A stretch of 41,099 nucleotides of DNA from an uncultured Bacteroidaceae bacterium. GTDB lineage: Bacteria > Bacteroidota > Bacteroidia > Bacteroidales > Bacteroidaceae. Made by a program: the position numbers and the translations under genes. The notes beneath the pieces are model-generated. The model saw only the letters and a list, made by a program, of their open reading frames with translations, was not told where the DNA came from and did not search any database. Location of the stretch: the NCBI GenBank assembly GCA_905234745.1, contig CAJOJD010000021.1:1369-42467 (forward strand). Reading direction: 5' to 3'. How positions within the stretch are numbered: the stretch's first letter is position 1; each line of letters starts with the position of its first letter. Positions 1 through 7,380 of the stretch are shown in pieces.

Positions 1-2550
1 GGCCATACTGTCATAAATACCGTAACCCCTTACATCAAGGCCGCAATACGTAATGCCGATGAACTCACCGGGCAGGAGGACCGTCTGCGTCAGGCTGAAA
101 AACAGCATTATCTGTACCGTCGTCATGCTGACCGCAACAAACGTGAGAACCTGGCACGCAAGACATGCTGCCAGACTGTAGCTGAATGCCTGCCTTATAT
201 AGACCGTATGCGCTCTGAGATAGAGCATATGTCAGCTATGCCGGCCGATAGCCCCCAGTATGAGCAGAGCCTGCAGTATGTGCGTGAACTTGCAGAACGC
301 ATTAATCAGTATAATGACCTGCTTTCAGGATGGATACGCATACGTCAGGGAGTGGTCAGTCTGAATGTTGAGAGTTTCAGGCTTCAGCCCTTGCTTGATA
401 TTGTCAGTCACGGCAGCCGCAGTTTCAGGCTCAAGGGCGTAAACCTTAACGTACTGCCATGTGATGCAACAGTACGTGCCGATCGCGCCCTCACATTGTT
501 CATGATCAACACCCTGGCCGATAACGCCCGCAAGTTCACTCCCGCAGGCGGCAAGGTGACCGTTGAGGCGGCTCAGGGCAAAGACTACGTGGAGATATCA
601 GTTTCCGATACAGGCGTGGGCCTGAGTGAGGCCGATGTAAACCAGATACGTGACTCAAAGGTGTTCGACCCCGAGAAGATAGGAGAGGGCGAGCATCAGG
701 GCAAGGGCAGCGGATTCGGCCTTATGAACTGCAAGGGCATAATTGAGAAGTACCGCAAGGCCGATGACCTGTTCAGCGTCTGCAGCTTCAACGTGGAGAG
801 CACCAAGGGCAAAGGCAGCCGGTTCTCGTTCCGCCTGCCCAAGGGCATAAAGCGCGCTCTGAGCGTTCTGATTATACTTTGCGCGGGTCTGACAGCCCGT
901 GCCCAGGAGCAGGACAGCCTGCTCGTTACGGCATACAACTACGCCAACCAGACCTATCTCTGCAATACTTTGGGACAGTTTGAGGAGGCGCTGTTATATG
1001 CGGACTCGGCGTTCGATGCGCTTAACAGGGACTACCTGCAGCACGGAGGATCTGAGGATATGCTCCTGTCCACATTTGATGTGCTTGTCCCGGCCGAGAC
1101 CTACTGGCTTGAGGACGGCTTCGCCACTGATTATGAGACAGTTCTGTGGCTGCGCAACGAGATAGCCGTATCGGCCCTGGCCCTGCGCGATTGGGATGTT
1201 TACCGATACAACGATGACGCTTACCTTAAGCTCTTCAAACTCTACTTTGGCGAGTGGAAGATTGAGGAGGATTGCCGTCAGTTGCAGCGCACCAACAGCA
1301 ACCTGACCATATCGGTCATAATATTCGTGCTGATATTCATCACGGTGGTGCTTGTGCGTTATGTGGTCCATTCGCGCCACTGGCTCAAGTTCCGCAGCGA
1401 TTTGCAGCAGGCAATCCGTGTTGTGGACAGAATCTCCAAGATAACGGCCGTAACAGACCTTGACAGCTTCAATGCCGAGGATGTGGTTACACGACTTACG
1501 GACGGCATATTCATAGAGCTGGACCATCTGGTTGACCTGCGCTCGTTGATGATCGCGCTCAATGACGAGGGCCGAATCATAACTGCTGTCCACAATGACG
1601 GTCCGCAGGATGAGCGTCTGACGGACCGTGTAAACGCCTGCATGACGGACGGCACCGAGCAGAGTTCGGCCGACGGGCTTTGCCGCGCGCTGCCGCTGGT
1701 AGTCACTCTCGATAATGGCGAGCATCAGATAGGTGCCGTAGGATTCCGTCTGGAACATGAGGCCGACGAGACCTGGCAGATTGTAAAAGGTATGATTACC
1801 GGTTATCTGGCAACCGCCCTTTACAGCTGCGTGATCCGCTTTGAGTCCGGATTCCGCGACATAGAGCAGATAGAGGAGGAGTCGGAGCGCATCAGATATG
1901 AGGAGAACCGTCTGCATGTAAGCAACCTGATACTTGACAACTGCCTGTCAACACTCAAGCACGAGACCGTCTGGTATCCAAACCGCATAGTCCAGCTGGT
2001 AGAGAGCGGACAGGTGGCCGATATGCAGGAACTCGTTGACTATTACCGCGAGATATTCGGCATCCTGAGCCAGTATGCGCTGTCCCAGACTACTGGTCAG
2101 CTGCTGCATCGGGATGTCTTTGCGGTGAGCGATGTGACGGCGGATGCATCGGCCTACATTGAGAAGAGCAAGTCAAAGATTGGTTATGAAGGTGCTGTCA
2201 GCGTGGAGGCATCGGCCCTGAAGGTGAGTGCTGACCGTGTGATGCTTAAGTACCTGATTGAGAGTCTGGTTGGCCGCGGAATGGAGGAGGGCGGTGACAT
2301 GACGCTTTCGGTTCTGGCCGACGGCGCGTTTGCCCGCTTTGAACTGCATCGCAAGTGCAAGACGCCGTCGCAGGATGTGCTTGACGGACTCTTCACGCCG
2401 CTTATGAACAAGGAGAATATGGCATACGTGGTGTGCCGCCAGATAATACGAGAGCACGACGAGGCGTTCGGGCATCCGGGCTGCCGCATCAATGCCGAGA
2501 GTGAAAAGGACGGTATGGTGATCTGGTTTACCGTGCCCAAAGCAGAATAA
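1..2550 (+). CDS. Hybrid sensor histidine kinase-like protein, DUF5113 type (5' partial)
   Basis: The reading frame is open from base 1 to the TAA at 2550, so the true start lies outside the window. The N-terminal half holds a HATPase_c domain: N box (NTLADNARKF, about nt 508-537), G1 box (DTGVGL, about 610) and G2 box (GKGSGFGL, about 700-723). A hydrophobic segment follows (about 862-900), then a roughly 130-residue extracytoplasmic stretch, a second membrane helix (about 1306-1370) and a C-terminal cytoplasmic region with an H-box-like LKHETVWYPNRI (about 1951-1986) and a degenerate second ATPase-like fold. This order is typical of the Bacteroidetes DUF5112/DUF5113 ATP-binding proteins. 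The gene lies 15 bp upstream of a response regulator, so it is probably its sensor. The signal sensed is unknown. Confidence 0.8.
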   Translation, partial: GHTVINTVTPYIKAAIRNADELTGQEDRLRQAEKQHYLYRRHADRNKRENLARKTCCQTVAECLPYIDRMRSEIEHMSAMPADSPQYEQSLQYVRELAERINQYNDLLSGWIRIRQGVVSLNVESFRLQPLLDIVSHGSRSFRLKGVNLNVLPCDATVRADRALTLFMINTLADNARKFTPAGGKVTVEAAQGKDYVEISVSDTGVGLSEADVNQIRDSKVFDPEKIGEGEHQGKGSGFGLMNCKGIIEKYRKADDLFSVCSFNVESTKGKGSRFSFRLPKGIKRALSVLIILCAGLTARAQEQDSLLVTAYNYANQTYLCNTLGQFEEALLYADSAFDALNRDYLQHGGSEDMLLSTFDVLVPAETYWLEDGFATDYETVLWLRNEIAVSALALRDWDVYRYNDDAYLKLFKLYFGEWKIEEDCRQLQRTNSNLTISVIIFVLIFITVVLVRYVVHSRHWLKFRSDLQQAIRVVDRISKITAVTDLDSFNAEDVVTRLTDGIFIELDHLVDLRSLMIALNDEGRIITAVHNDGPQDERLTDRVNACMTDGTEQSSADGLCRALPLVVTLDNGEHQIGAVGFRLEHEADETWQIVKGMITGYLATALYSCVIRFESGFRDIEQIEEESERIRYEENRLHVSNLILDNCLSTLKHETVWYPNRIVQLVESGQVADMQELVDYYREIFGILSQYALSQTTGQLLHRDVFAVSDVTADASAYIEKSKSKIGYEGAVSVEASALKVSADRVMLKYLIESLVGRGMEEGGDMTLSVLADGAFARFELHRKCKTPSQDVLDGLFTPLMNKENMAYVVCRQIIREHDEAFGHPGCRINAESEKDGMVIWFTVPKAE

Positions 2551-2565
2551 AAATGATTTCAAGAT

Positions 2566-3285
2566 ATGGAGAAATTCAAGACAATTGTGGTTGAGGATGT
2601 GTCGCTGGAACTCAAAGGGACACTGTCCATTATCCGTAACGACATCCCCGAGGTGGAGGTTATAGGCACCGCGCAGACCGAGCGCGAGTTCTGGGCCCTG
2701 ATGGACGGCGGCGCACAGCCCGACCTGGTGCTGCTGGACCTGGGACTGGGCGGATCGACTACCGTAGGCGTGGACATATGTCGCAAACTCACCCAGAAGG
2801 GCGTGGTAAAGGTCCTGGTGTTTACCGGCGAGCTGCTGAACGAGAAACTCTGGGCCGATGTCCTTGACGCCGGAGCCAACGGCATAGTGCTCAAGACCGG
2901 CGAGCTGCTGACCCGCAACGAGATAATGGATGTAATGAGCGGCAAGAACTTCGTCTTCAACCAGCCCGTTCTGGAGAAACTCGTGGAGCGTTTCCGCAAG
3001 GCCGTAACCGACGAGGGACTTCGCCGCAGTGCCACAATGCAGTATGAGATTGACGAGTACGACGAGCGTTTCCTGCGCCATCTGGCCCTGGGCTACACCA
3101 AGGATATGATCAGCGAACTGCGTACCATGCCGTTCAGCACCAAGTCACTTGAGAAACGTCAGGCCGACCTGGTGGCACGTCTGTTCCCCGAGGGCGAGCA
3201 GCGCGGCGTCAACGTAACGCGTCTGGTGGTACGTGCCATAGAACTCCACATAATAGATCCGTCAAACCTTGAGGCCGATGAATAA
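2566..3285 (+). CDS. Response regulator, receiver plus C-terminal HTH-like domain
   Basis: The N-terminus has a receiver-domain pattern: acidic VED at residues 9-11, the phospho-acceptor Asp in LVLLDLGLGG (about residue 59), a conserved Thr in VFTGE and a Lys in VLKTGE. The C-terminal 90 residues (DEYDERFLRHLALGYTKDMI and following) resemble the LuxR-like DUF5932 output domain of Bacteroidetes regulators, so the protein probably binds DNA. It begins 15 bp after the kinase gene and overlaps the next gene by 8 bp, so the three form one operon. Cognate partnership with the upstream kinase is inferred from position. Confidence 0.85.
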   Translation: MEKFKTIVVEDVSLELKGTLSIIRNDIPEVEVIGTAQTEREFWALMDGGAQPDLVLLDLGLGGSTTVGVDICRKLTQKGVVKVLVFTGELLNEKLWADVLDAGANGIVLKTGELLTRNEIMDVMSGKNFVFNQPVLEKLVERFRKAVTDEGLRRSATMQYEIDEYDERFLRHLALGYTKDMISELRTMPFSTKSLEKRQADLVARLFPEGEQRGVNVTRLVVRAIELHIIDPSNLEADE

Positions 3286-4015
3286 ACGTTCCCTGGGCTG
3301 GCTGCATCCCGCCGTCATCTATCTGATTCTGCTCATCCTGGTCATCATAGTCTCCTGGATTGGCAGCATCATGGAAATTGGCCGGGTGGGCGGCAACGAC
3401 GATATGGCGCTGCGTAGCGTGCTGGGCGTGCCCGGTCTGCGTTGGGCAGTCCGCACTGCGGCAAAATGCCTGGCCGATGCTCCCATAGGCAACGCCCTGA
3501 TGCTGTTCATAGCCGTCGGAGCGGGTAGGGGCAGCGGTCTTTTCCGCGCTCTCTCACGCCTTCGCAACCTCTCGCCTAAGGAAACCACCGCCTTCTATAT
3601 CAGTCTGGTGGTGCTGGCAATTTTTGTCCTGCTGATTGTGCTTGGCGTATTTGCCGGCAGCCATCTGCTGCTGGGCATTACCGGAACGCTCAAGGGCAGT
3701 CCGCTTTATGACGGGCTCATGTTCCTGCTCATGCTTGCCGTATGTCTGCCGTCGCTGGTTTACGGTCTCTCTACCGAGACCTTCCGCACCGTTAGTGATT
3801 GCGTGGATGCGTTCTGCACCATATTGCCCGCTTTTGCGCATTTTTTGGTAACTATGCTCGTTGCGGCACAGCTTCTGCAGACTCTGGAGTATACCAATAT
3901 TGATTTGCTTTTGGGCATCACTGAGGGTGCTATGCGGGTTATCTCGTTCCTTGTTTATTGGCTCCCGTTGCCCATAATTCTTTTGTGGTGTCAAAAAAGC
4001 GGGAAAGAGGTTTGA
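3278..4015 (+). CDS. Multi-pass inner-membrane protein, weakly AbgT-like
   Basis: A 245-residue hydrophobic protein with about six membrane helices. It opens with MNKRSLGWLHPAVIYLILLI, a layout reminiscent of the N-terminus of AbgT-type p-aminobenzoyl-glutamate transporters, but the protein is about half their length, so that link is tentative. The ATG at 3278 lies inside the last codons of the response regulator (8-bp overlap); an in-frame TTG at 3269 is less likely. Translational coupling suggests it works with, or is controlled by, the two-component pair. No terminator is obvious directly after the stop. Confidence 0.65.
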   Translation: MNKRSLGWLHPAVIYLILLILVIIVSWIGSIMEIGRVGGNDDMALRSVLGVPGLRWAVRTAAKCLADAPIGNALMLFIAVGAGRGSGLFRALSRLRNLSPKETTAFYISLVVLAIFVLLIVLGVFAGSHLLLGITGTLKGSPLYDGLMFLLMLAVCLPSLVYGLSTETFRTVSDCVDAFCTILPAFAHFLVTMLVAAQLLQTLEYTNIDLLLGITEGAMRVISFLVYWLPLPIILLWCQKSGKEV

Positions 4016-4053
4016 ACTTATCGAATAATGAACTAATTTTGCAGCCGCTTAAA

Positions 4054-4192
4054 GGTTGACTTCGTCGACCTCGCGGCGCCACGACAAAGTAAGCTGACGC
4101 TTACTTGATTCCTTTGGATCAACAGAAAAAATGAACGAGTTCCTTTTTTCTGTCGCTCCAAATGAATACAAAGAAAACGGAGTTTTCTTTGT
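4054..4192. other. Cluster of four successive hairpins upstream of tRNA-Arg
   Basis: Four self-complementary segments follow one another. They are 4054-4070 (GGTTGAC-TTC-GTCGACC, one mismatch), 4087-4106 (AAGTAAGC-TGAC-GCTTACTT, perfect), 4123-4152 (a CAGAAAAAA arm pairing with TTTTTTCTG, with a nested GAAC/GTTC stem) and 4168-4192 (ACAAAGAAAAC-GGA-GTTTTCTTTGT, perfect). No ORF covers them. They lie between the membrane-protein operon and the tRNA. They could be processing or termination signals around the tRNA transcript, or remnants of inserted repeats. What is certain is only that the stems exist. Confidence 0.6.
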
Positions 4193-4210
4193 TCGTCTGG
4201 CTTAAGGCTC

Positions 4211-4284
4211 GGTTCCGTAGCTCAGCTGGATAGAGCAACAGCCTTCTAAGCTGTGGGTCTTGGGTTCGAATCCCAACGGAATCA
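4211..4284 (+). tRNA. tRNA-Arg (anticodon UCU)
   Basis: Cloverleaf read by eye. The acceptor arm GGTTCCG pairs with CGGAATC (one G-U). The D-arm has AGCTCAGCTGGATAGAGC. The anticodon arm ACAGC/GCTGT encloses loop CTTCTAA with anticodon TCT. The T-arm is GGGTTCGAATCCC. The 3' CCA is not encoded. The gene marks the left border of the accessory region, a common position for integrated elements, but no direct repeat of its 3' end was noticed further right. Confidence 0.95.
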
Positions 4285-4291
4285 CAAAGCC

Positions 4292-4327
4292 AAAAATGCC
4301 CGGAATCCTCGGATTTCGGGCATTTTC
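4292..4327 (+). terminator. Rho-independent terminator after tRNA-Arg
   Basis: An AAAATGCCCG arm pairs with CGGGCATTTT, separated by a loop that can add GAATCC/GGATTT pairs, and is followed by TTTTCGTCTTC. The A-rich left and T-rich right flanks suit termination in both directions. It lies 8 bp after the tRNA. Confidence 0.75.
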
Positions 4328-4329
4328 GT

Positions 4330-4379
4330 CTTCATGCTTCCGTTGGGATAAGCTAGCTTATACCGGCGGAAGTATGAAG
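4330..4379. repeat. Long imperfect inverted repeat (cruciform)
   Basis: The arm CTTCATGCTTCCG (4330-4342) pairs with CGGAAGTATGAAG (4367-4379) with one mismatch. The interior contains the perfect 12-bp palindrome TAAGCTAGCTTA (4349-4360). It is non-coding and lies between the tRNA terminator and the end of the orphan higA. Function unknown. Confidence 0.6.
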
Positions 4380-4386
4380 CATTCTT

Positions 4387-4405
4387 AAACGACCCCTTTG
4401 CGTCA
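4387..4405 (-). repeat. Half of a GGGGTCGTTT-core palindrome (family C)
   Basis: Read on the minus strand, this is TGACGCAAAGGGGTCGTTT. It matches the left half of the complete copy at 12,999-13,029 apart from one base (TGACACAAAGG there). The partner arm is missing here. It marks the left edge of the accessory region as the other copy marks its right edge. Confidence 0.6.
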
Positions 4406-4417
4406 ATGCCCTTTTTG

Positions 4418-4735
4418 TCAGAGCGTAACTGAAGCGGCGAATCCTTTGATTGATTTGAGCCGCTTAAGGAAGGACTGATCCTTCATTAGAGTCTGCATAT
4501 TGTATTTGTACTGAAGCCTTAACAGAGGCTCAGAGTCAATGTCAAGAGCGGCGCCGATAAGCAATGCGCTACGCTCGGTTAAAGGTCTTCGGCCATTAAG
4601 AATCTCATTGATAACCGTAAAGCCGATACCTGTCCTTTCCGCCAGCATTCTCTGAGTAATGCCGCGACTCTCTATTTCATCCTTTATCACATCGCCAGGA
4701 TGTGTCGCGTATGCTCCAAAACCTAATTCAGTCAT
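4418..4735 (-). CDS. higA: HigA-family antitoxin (XRE HTH), orphan
   Basis: A 105-residue protein with HPGDVIKDEIESRGITQRML near the N-terminus followed by a helix-turn-helix (LAERTGIGFTVINEILNGRR), the signature of HigA addiction-module antitoxins. In higBA loci the toxin gene normally lies directly upstream. Here the upstream 180 bp (4736-4913) contain no HigB-like ORF, so the antitoxin is orphaned. It may act as a repressor at its own promoter or elsewhere: a perfect dyad overlaps its upstream region (4851-4873). Confidence 0.85.
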   Translation of the reverse strand: MTELGFGAYATHPGDVIKDEIESRGITQRMLAERTGIGFTVINEILNGRRPLTERSALLIGAALDIDSEPLLRLQYKYNMQTLMKDQSFLKRLKSIKGFAASVTL

Positions 4736-4828
4736 AGTTGTCAGTCGTAGTGATTAGATATATCTTTTATGTTACCACTAAGGTAATCTTTGTCAAAATG
4801 TATTTCCATGGAAAGATTAAATCATAGG

Positions 4829-4873
4829 CAAAGGTAAAACATAATTATTAATGTTCGCAATTTTTGCGAACAT
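4829..4873 (-). promoter_or_regulatory. higA promoter with upstream TCGCAA/TTGCGA dyad
   Basis: On the minus strand a TACCTTTG box (4829-4836) fits the Bacteroidetes -7 consensus TAnnTTTG. Immediately upstream, at 4851-4873, is the perfect dyad ATGTTCGCAA-N3-TTGCGAACAT, about where the -33 element should be. A regulator bound there would block or tune transcription. The dyad core recurs upstream of three other island genes. Confidence 0.55.
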
Positions 4874-4913
4874 TTTTGCACTGAAATTGAAGTTTGATTG
4901 TCGCTCCACTGGA

Positions 4914-4942
4914 GTACCATTGGGGTCAGACCCCAATGGTAC
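4914..4942 (+). repeat. Family A palindrome, copy 1
   Basis: A 29-bp perfect palindrome apart from its central base: arms GTACCATT and AATGGTAC around core GGGGTCAGACCCC. The central base is A on the plus strand, which gives the copy an orientation. It begins 5 bp beyond the stop codon of the minus-strand barrel gene and may terminate it. Confidence 0.9.
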
Positions 4943-4947
4943 ATTTT

Positions 4948-5655
4948 TTATAGTCTTAACTTCTTGTGTCGTTTTTTTCCGAAATCAAGTGGGAGTATCC
5001 AACCAATTTTCAAAGATACGGTCGAAAGGTTGGCTTTTGGAACACCTGTACCCGTTTTGAACAAGCTGTTAATCTGGGTGCTGATTTCATCCTCAATATA
5101 GATATTGGCTAATCTGAAACCAAATACACCATGTCCGTACCACTGCAAGTTGTTGGTCTTATAGTCTAGAGTCTGCAATGATGAATCAAATGAATAACGC
5201 ATGTTGAAACCTGCGCCACAGTAAAAGCCGAAAGCCTCTTGGCGGTTACCGTGATACATAAATGTCACAGGTATGTTAACAACAGATTGGCGGAATGAGA
5301 AATCTGACCCAAAAGGGTTAATCTGATCAATTACGAATGATTTGTTCAGTTCATATGAAAGACCGGTTCTGAGCCCCCAGGCGTTTTTGTTGAATTGGGC
5401 TCTGAAACCTGCATTCCAACCTATGCCATTGCCAGTTGAAACATGGGTATCAGGATAAAGGATACCTGCTGTGGTATAACCTAAGTTTACAGAGAACTCA
5501 AAAGGCTGATAGTAACGATAATCTCCCTTATGGCTAGAACCTGGTTCAAGGACTATTTCACATTCAGTTTCTCCTTTTGAGACAGCATCTACAGTCTGGG
5601 CATTAACAAAGGAACATGCCGTCATTAATGCAATTAGCAACAAGGTTTTTCTCAT
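4948..5655 (-). CDS. Outer-membrane beta-barrel protein (porin-like)
   Basis: The start chosen at 5655 gives MRKTLLLIALMTACSFVNAQ, a clean signal peptide with an A-Q cleavage site. The longer frame to 5700 would run into the promoter. The mature protein of about 215 residues alternates aromatic and glycine-rich strands (FEFSVNLGYTTAGI, WGLRTGLSYELNKS, FGFYCGAGFNMRYSF, LSTVSLKIGWILPL), as in PorT/OmpW-like outer-membrane barrels of Bacteroidetes. It is a monocistronic gene in the island, and its ligand is unknown. Confidence 0.75.
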   Translation of the reverse strand: MRKTLLLIALMTACSFVNAQTVDAVSKGETECEIVLEPGSSHKGDYRYYQPFEFSVNLGYTTAGILYPDTHVSTGNGIGWNAGFRAQFNKNAWGLRTGLSYELNKSFVIDQINPFGSDFSFRQSVVNIPVTFMYHGNRQEAFGFYCGAGFNMRYSFDSSLQTLDYKTNNLQWYGHGVFGFRLANIYIEDEISTQINSLFKTGTGVPKANLSTVSLKIGWILPLDFGKKRHKKLRL

Positions 5656-5697
5656 ATAAAAAACAGTTTTAAAGTTGGTGATGGTCTTTTTGTTGAA

Positions 5698-5705
5698 CAA
5701 AAATA
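5698..5705 (-). promoter_or_regulatory. -7 promoter box for the barrel gene
   Basis: The minus strand reads TATTTTTG, matching TAnnTTTG, about 43 bp upstream of the ATG at 5655. No clear -33 TTTG is seen at the usual spacing. Confidence 0.5.
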
Positions 5706-5838
5706 GGAATGTACCTAATCTGTCACATTATCATCTGCGTTAAACAGAGTGTATCTTATTCAAAATTGTCAAATAGCGTTCATTAACAACTATATTAAGT
5801 ACTTATGCTGCTCTTCCGCTTAGGTACAGTAACCGGAT

Positions 5839-6021
5839 TCAGTCGATTTTTTCGATGTTTTTGTTGTAATGACCCTCGATAGCATCACTCTGACCTTTGT
5901 TTATCCTGCTCTCCGGCAGCAAATCACATAACCAGGCATTCTTTCTGCTGAAACCTAACGGCGCAAGGATCTGTTCATCCAGAACCTTGGCCGATGCCCT
6001 TTTCTTCCGGTGTCTTATCAA
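5839..6021 (-). pseudogene. C-terminal gene remnant, possibly uracil-DNA-glycosylase-like
   Basis: A short frame without a convincing start; it remains open upstream for several more codons. It contains VLDEQILAPLGFSRKNAWLC and then DLLPESRINKGQ, which look protein-like. The WLCDL-PESR-N-Q pattern faintly recalls the C-terminal part of uracil-DNA-glycosylase-like proteins, but this is recollection, not a search. The surrounding 5706-6114 holds no other gene, so this is best read as the tail of a lost gene. Confidence 0.35.
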
Positions 6022-6114
6022 GCCGGTGCCATCCGTTACCCGATATAAATAGAGTAATGAATTGCATCAATAAACTGAAATTAGTACCTTGCGCCTCAAA
6101 TAAGAAATAGTCCA

Positions 6115-6801
6115 ATGATAGCTATTATGAGAAGAACAATAAACATCTTTGCTTTCATCGCGATAATGGTACTGGCCATAGCATCCTGTAAAAGTGAAGA
6201 CCCTTATAATGGCCATGAGTACGTTGATCTTGGCTTGAGCGTCAAATGGGCCACCTGCAATGTCGGCGCAGAGAAACCTGAAGAAGGCGGAGGCTTGTTT
6301 GCATGGGGTGAGACCCAGCCGAAAGATAAATACACTTGGGCAACATATAAACACTGTAATGGATCAAATAAAACTCTGACTAAGTATTGCTCAGATAGCA
6401 ATTACGGTACTGTTGACAACAAGACGGTTATCGACAAGACTGATGATGCGGCCAGTGTTAACTGGGGTGGTAAGTGGCGTATTCCAACCTTTGCTGAGCT
6501 TGAAGAATTAGATGAAAACTGTATCTGGCACACAAAAACACTTAACGGTGTCGAAGGATTTGAGATAAAAAGCAAAATAAACGGAAACTCAATTTTCCTG
6601 CCAAGTCTTCCATATCCTGGTGTGGGTGATGATGAAGGAATCTGTCATACAATGGATTGCGGATTTTATTGGTTTGGCTCTTTACGCGAAGACAGTCCCG
6701 GATCTGCTTATTCCTTTTTCTTTAGCACCTTTGATTCTATCATGGATGGTGGTACAGATCGCCGTTACATAGGAATGGCTATCCGTCCCGTCTGCCCGTA
6801 A
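6115..6801 (+). CDS. FISUMP-like surface lipoprotein
   Basis: A 228-residue protein with a lipoprotein signal (MVLAIASC; Cys is the likely lipidated residue). The motif GHEYVDLGLSVKWATCNVGA followed by GGLFAWGET, and the ending MAIRPVCP, are characteristic of the Bacteroidetes FISUMP (Fibrobacter succinogenes major paralogous) domain family of cell-surface proteins. An alternative start at 6127 (MRRT) gives a more compact signal peptide. A near-consensus -7 (TACCTTGC, about 6085) precedes it. Ligand and role are unknown. Confidence 0.8.
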   Translation: MIAIMRRTINIFAFIAIMVLAIASCKSEDPYNGHEYVDLGLSVKWATCNVGAEKPEEGGGLFAWGETQPKDKYTWATYKHCNGSNKTLTKYCSDSNYGTVDNKTVIDKTDDAASVNWGGKWRIPTFAELEELDENCIWHTKTLNGVEGFEIKSKINGNSIFLPSLPYPGVGDDEGICHTMDCGFYWFGSLREDSPGSAYSFFFSTFDSIMDGGTDRRYIGMAIRPVCP

Positions 6802-6840
6802 TAGCATCCGATTATCCATATATCGCAGGCTGTGAGGTCT

Positions 6841-6869
6841 GTACCATTGGGGTCAGACCCCAATGGTAC
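6841..6869 (+). repeat. Family A palindrome, copy 2
   Basis: GTACCATT arm, GGGGTCAGACCCC core, AATGGTAC arm; central A on plus. It lies between the converging ends of the FISUMP lipoprotein gene and the minus-strand hypothetical (stop at 6876). It is followed by TCTTTTT, so it may also act as a terminator. Confidence 0.9.
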
Positions 6870-6875
6870 TCTTTT

Positions 6876-7178
6876 TCAGTAATACTCAATCTTTAGGACA
6901 TCACTCACCAGGAAGTCCTCGTGAAAATCATCGTCATATTTGTAGACAATCCGAAGCCCTCGATAAACCTCCGGCACTCTGAGCGTATCAAGCAAATGCC
7001 AGCGAGGAATCCCAAAGTCATATGAAGCCCTATCCAGAATCATGCGGTTGCAGGTAAAGTCAAATTGATAATACCCGCCGCCGATGCAATCGTCCTCGGG
7101 CAGCAGCAGGTCCTTGTGCTGATTTACCATTCCCAGGCGCAGCACTCCCTCTCTTGTGATTATGAACTTGGGCAGCAC
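6876..7178 (-). CDS. Hypothetical protein, LPKFIITREGVLRLG family
   Basis: A 100-residue protein, unrecognised at the functional level. It starts at a GTG (7178) directly before LPKFIITREGVLRLGM and is rich in aromatic and acidic residues (DDCIGGGYYQFDFTCNRMI; VYKYDDDFHEDF). I recall similar small hypothetical proteins in Bacteroidales. The first 14 codons have a close relative in the remnant at 13,521-13,565, so the family has at least two copies here, one of them destroyed. It lies 3 bp after the stop of a small membrane fragment (7182-7292) on the same strand. Confidence 0.6.
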   Translation of the reverse strand: MLPKFIITREGVLRLGMVNQHKDLLLPEDDCIGGGYYQFDFTCNRMILDRASYDFGIPRWHLLDTLRVPEVYRGLRIVYKYDDDFHEDFLVSDVLKIEYY

Positions 7179-7181
7179 GTC

Positions 7182-7292
7182 TTAGAACGATTCCCATCCC
7201 GAAAATACGTGCCAGCCACACCAGATGATAAATCCAAGAATAGCAAGGCCAACTACAGCACCCAATCCAAGAAGGATCTTGGCAACTATCTC
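7182..7292 (-). pseudogene. Truncated single-helix membrane protein abutting a palindrome
   Basis: On the minus strand 36 codons read EIVAKILLGLGAVVGLAILG, then FIIWCGWHVFSGWESF and a TAA at 7182. This is one clear membrane helix with a short tail. There is no ATG: the frame runs straight into family A copy 3 at 7294, so the 5' end appears to have been replaced by the palindrome. Only a TTG inside the palindrome could start it. It was probably co-transcribed with the downstream hypothetical. Confidence 0.5.
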
Positions 7293-7293
7293 T

Positions 7294-7322
7294 GTACCAT
7301 TGGGGTCAGACCCCAATGGTAC
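7294..7322 (+). repeat. Family A palindrome, copy 3
   Basis: Identical in arms and core to copies 1 and 2 (GTACCATT / GGGGTCAGACCCC / AATGGTAC), central A on plus, followed by a T8 run. It lies at the broken 5' end of the membrane-helix fragment and about 40 bp upstream of the fic promoter. Confidence 0.9.
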
Positions 7323-7380
7323 CTTTTTTTGTGAAATGGATGATTATTGACCGGAATTTGCTATCTTTACAATTAGAAAA

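Noticed and set aside
994-1917. Long open frame antisense to the sensor kinase
   Set aside because: It lies entirely inside a conserved kinase gene and shows no protein-like domain or promoter.
4851-5101. Small plus-strand ORFs over family A copy 1
   Set aside because: They translate the palindrome and the antisense of the barrel gene; residues such as GVRPQWY are typical by-products of this repeat.
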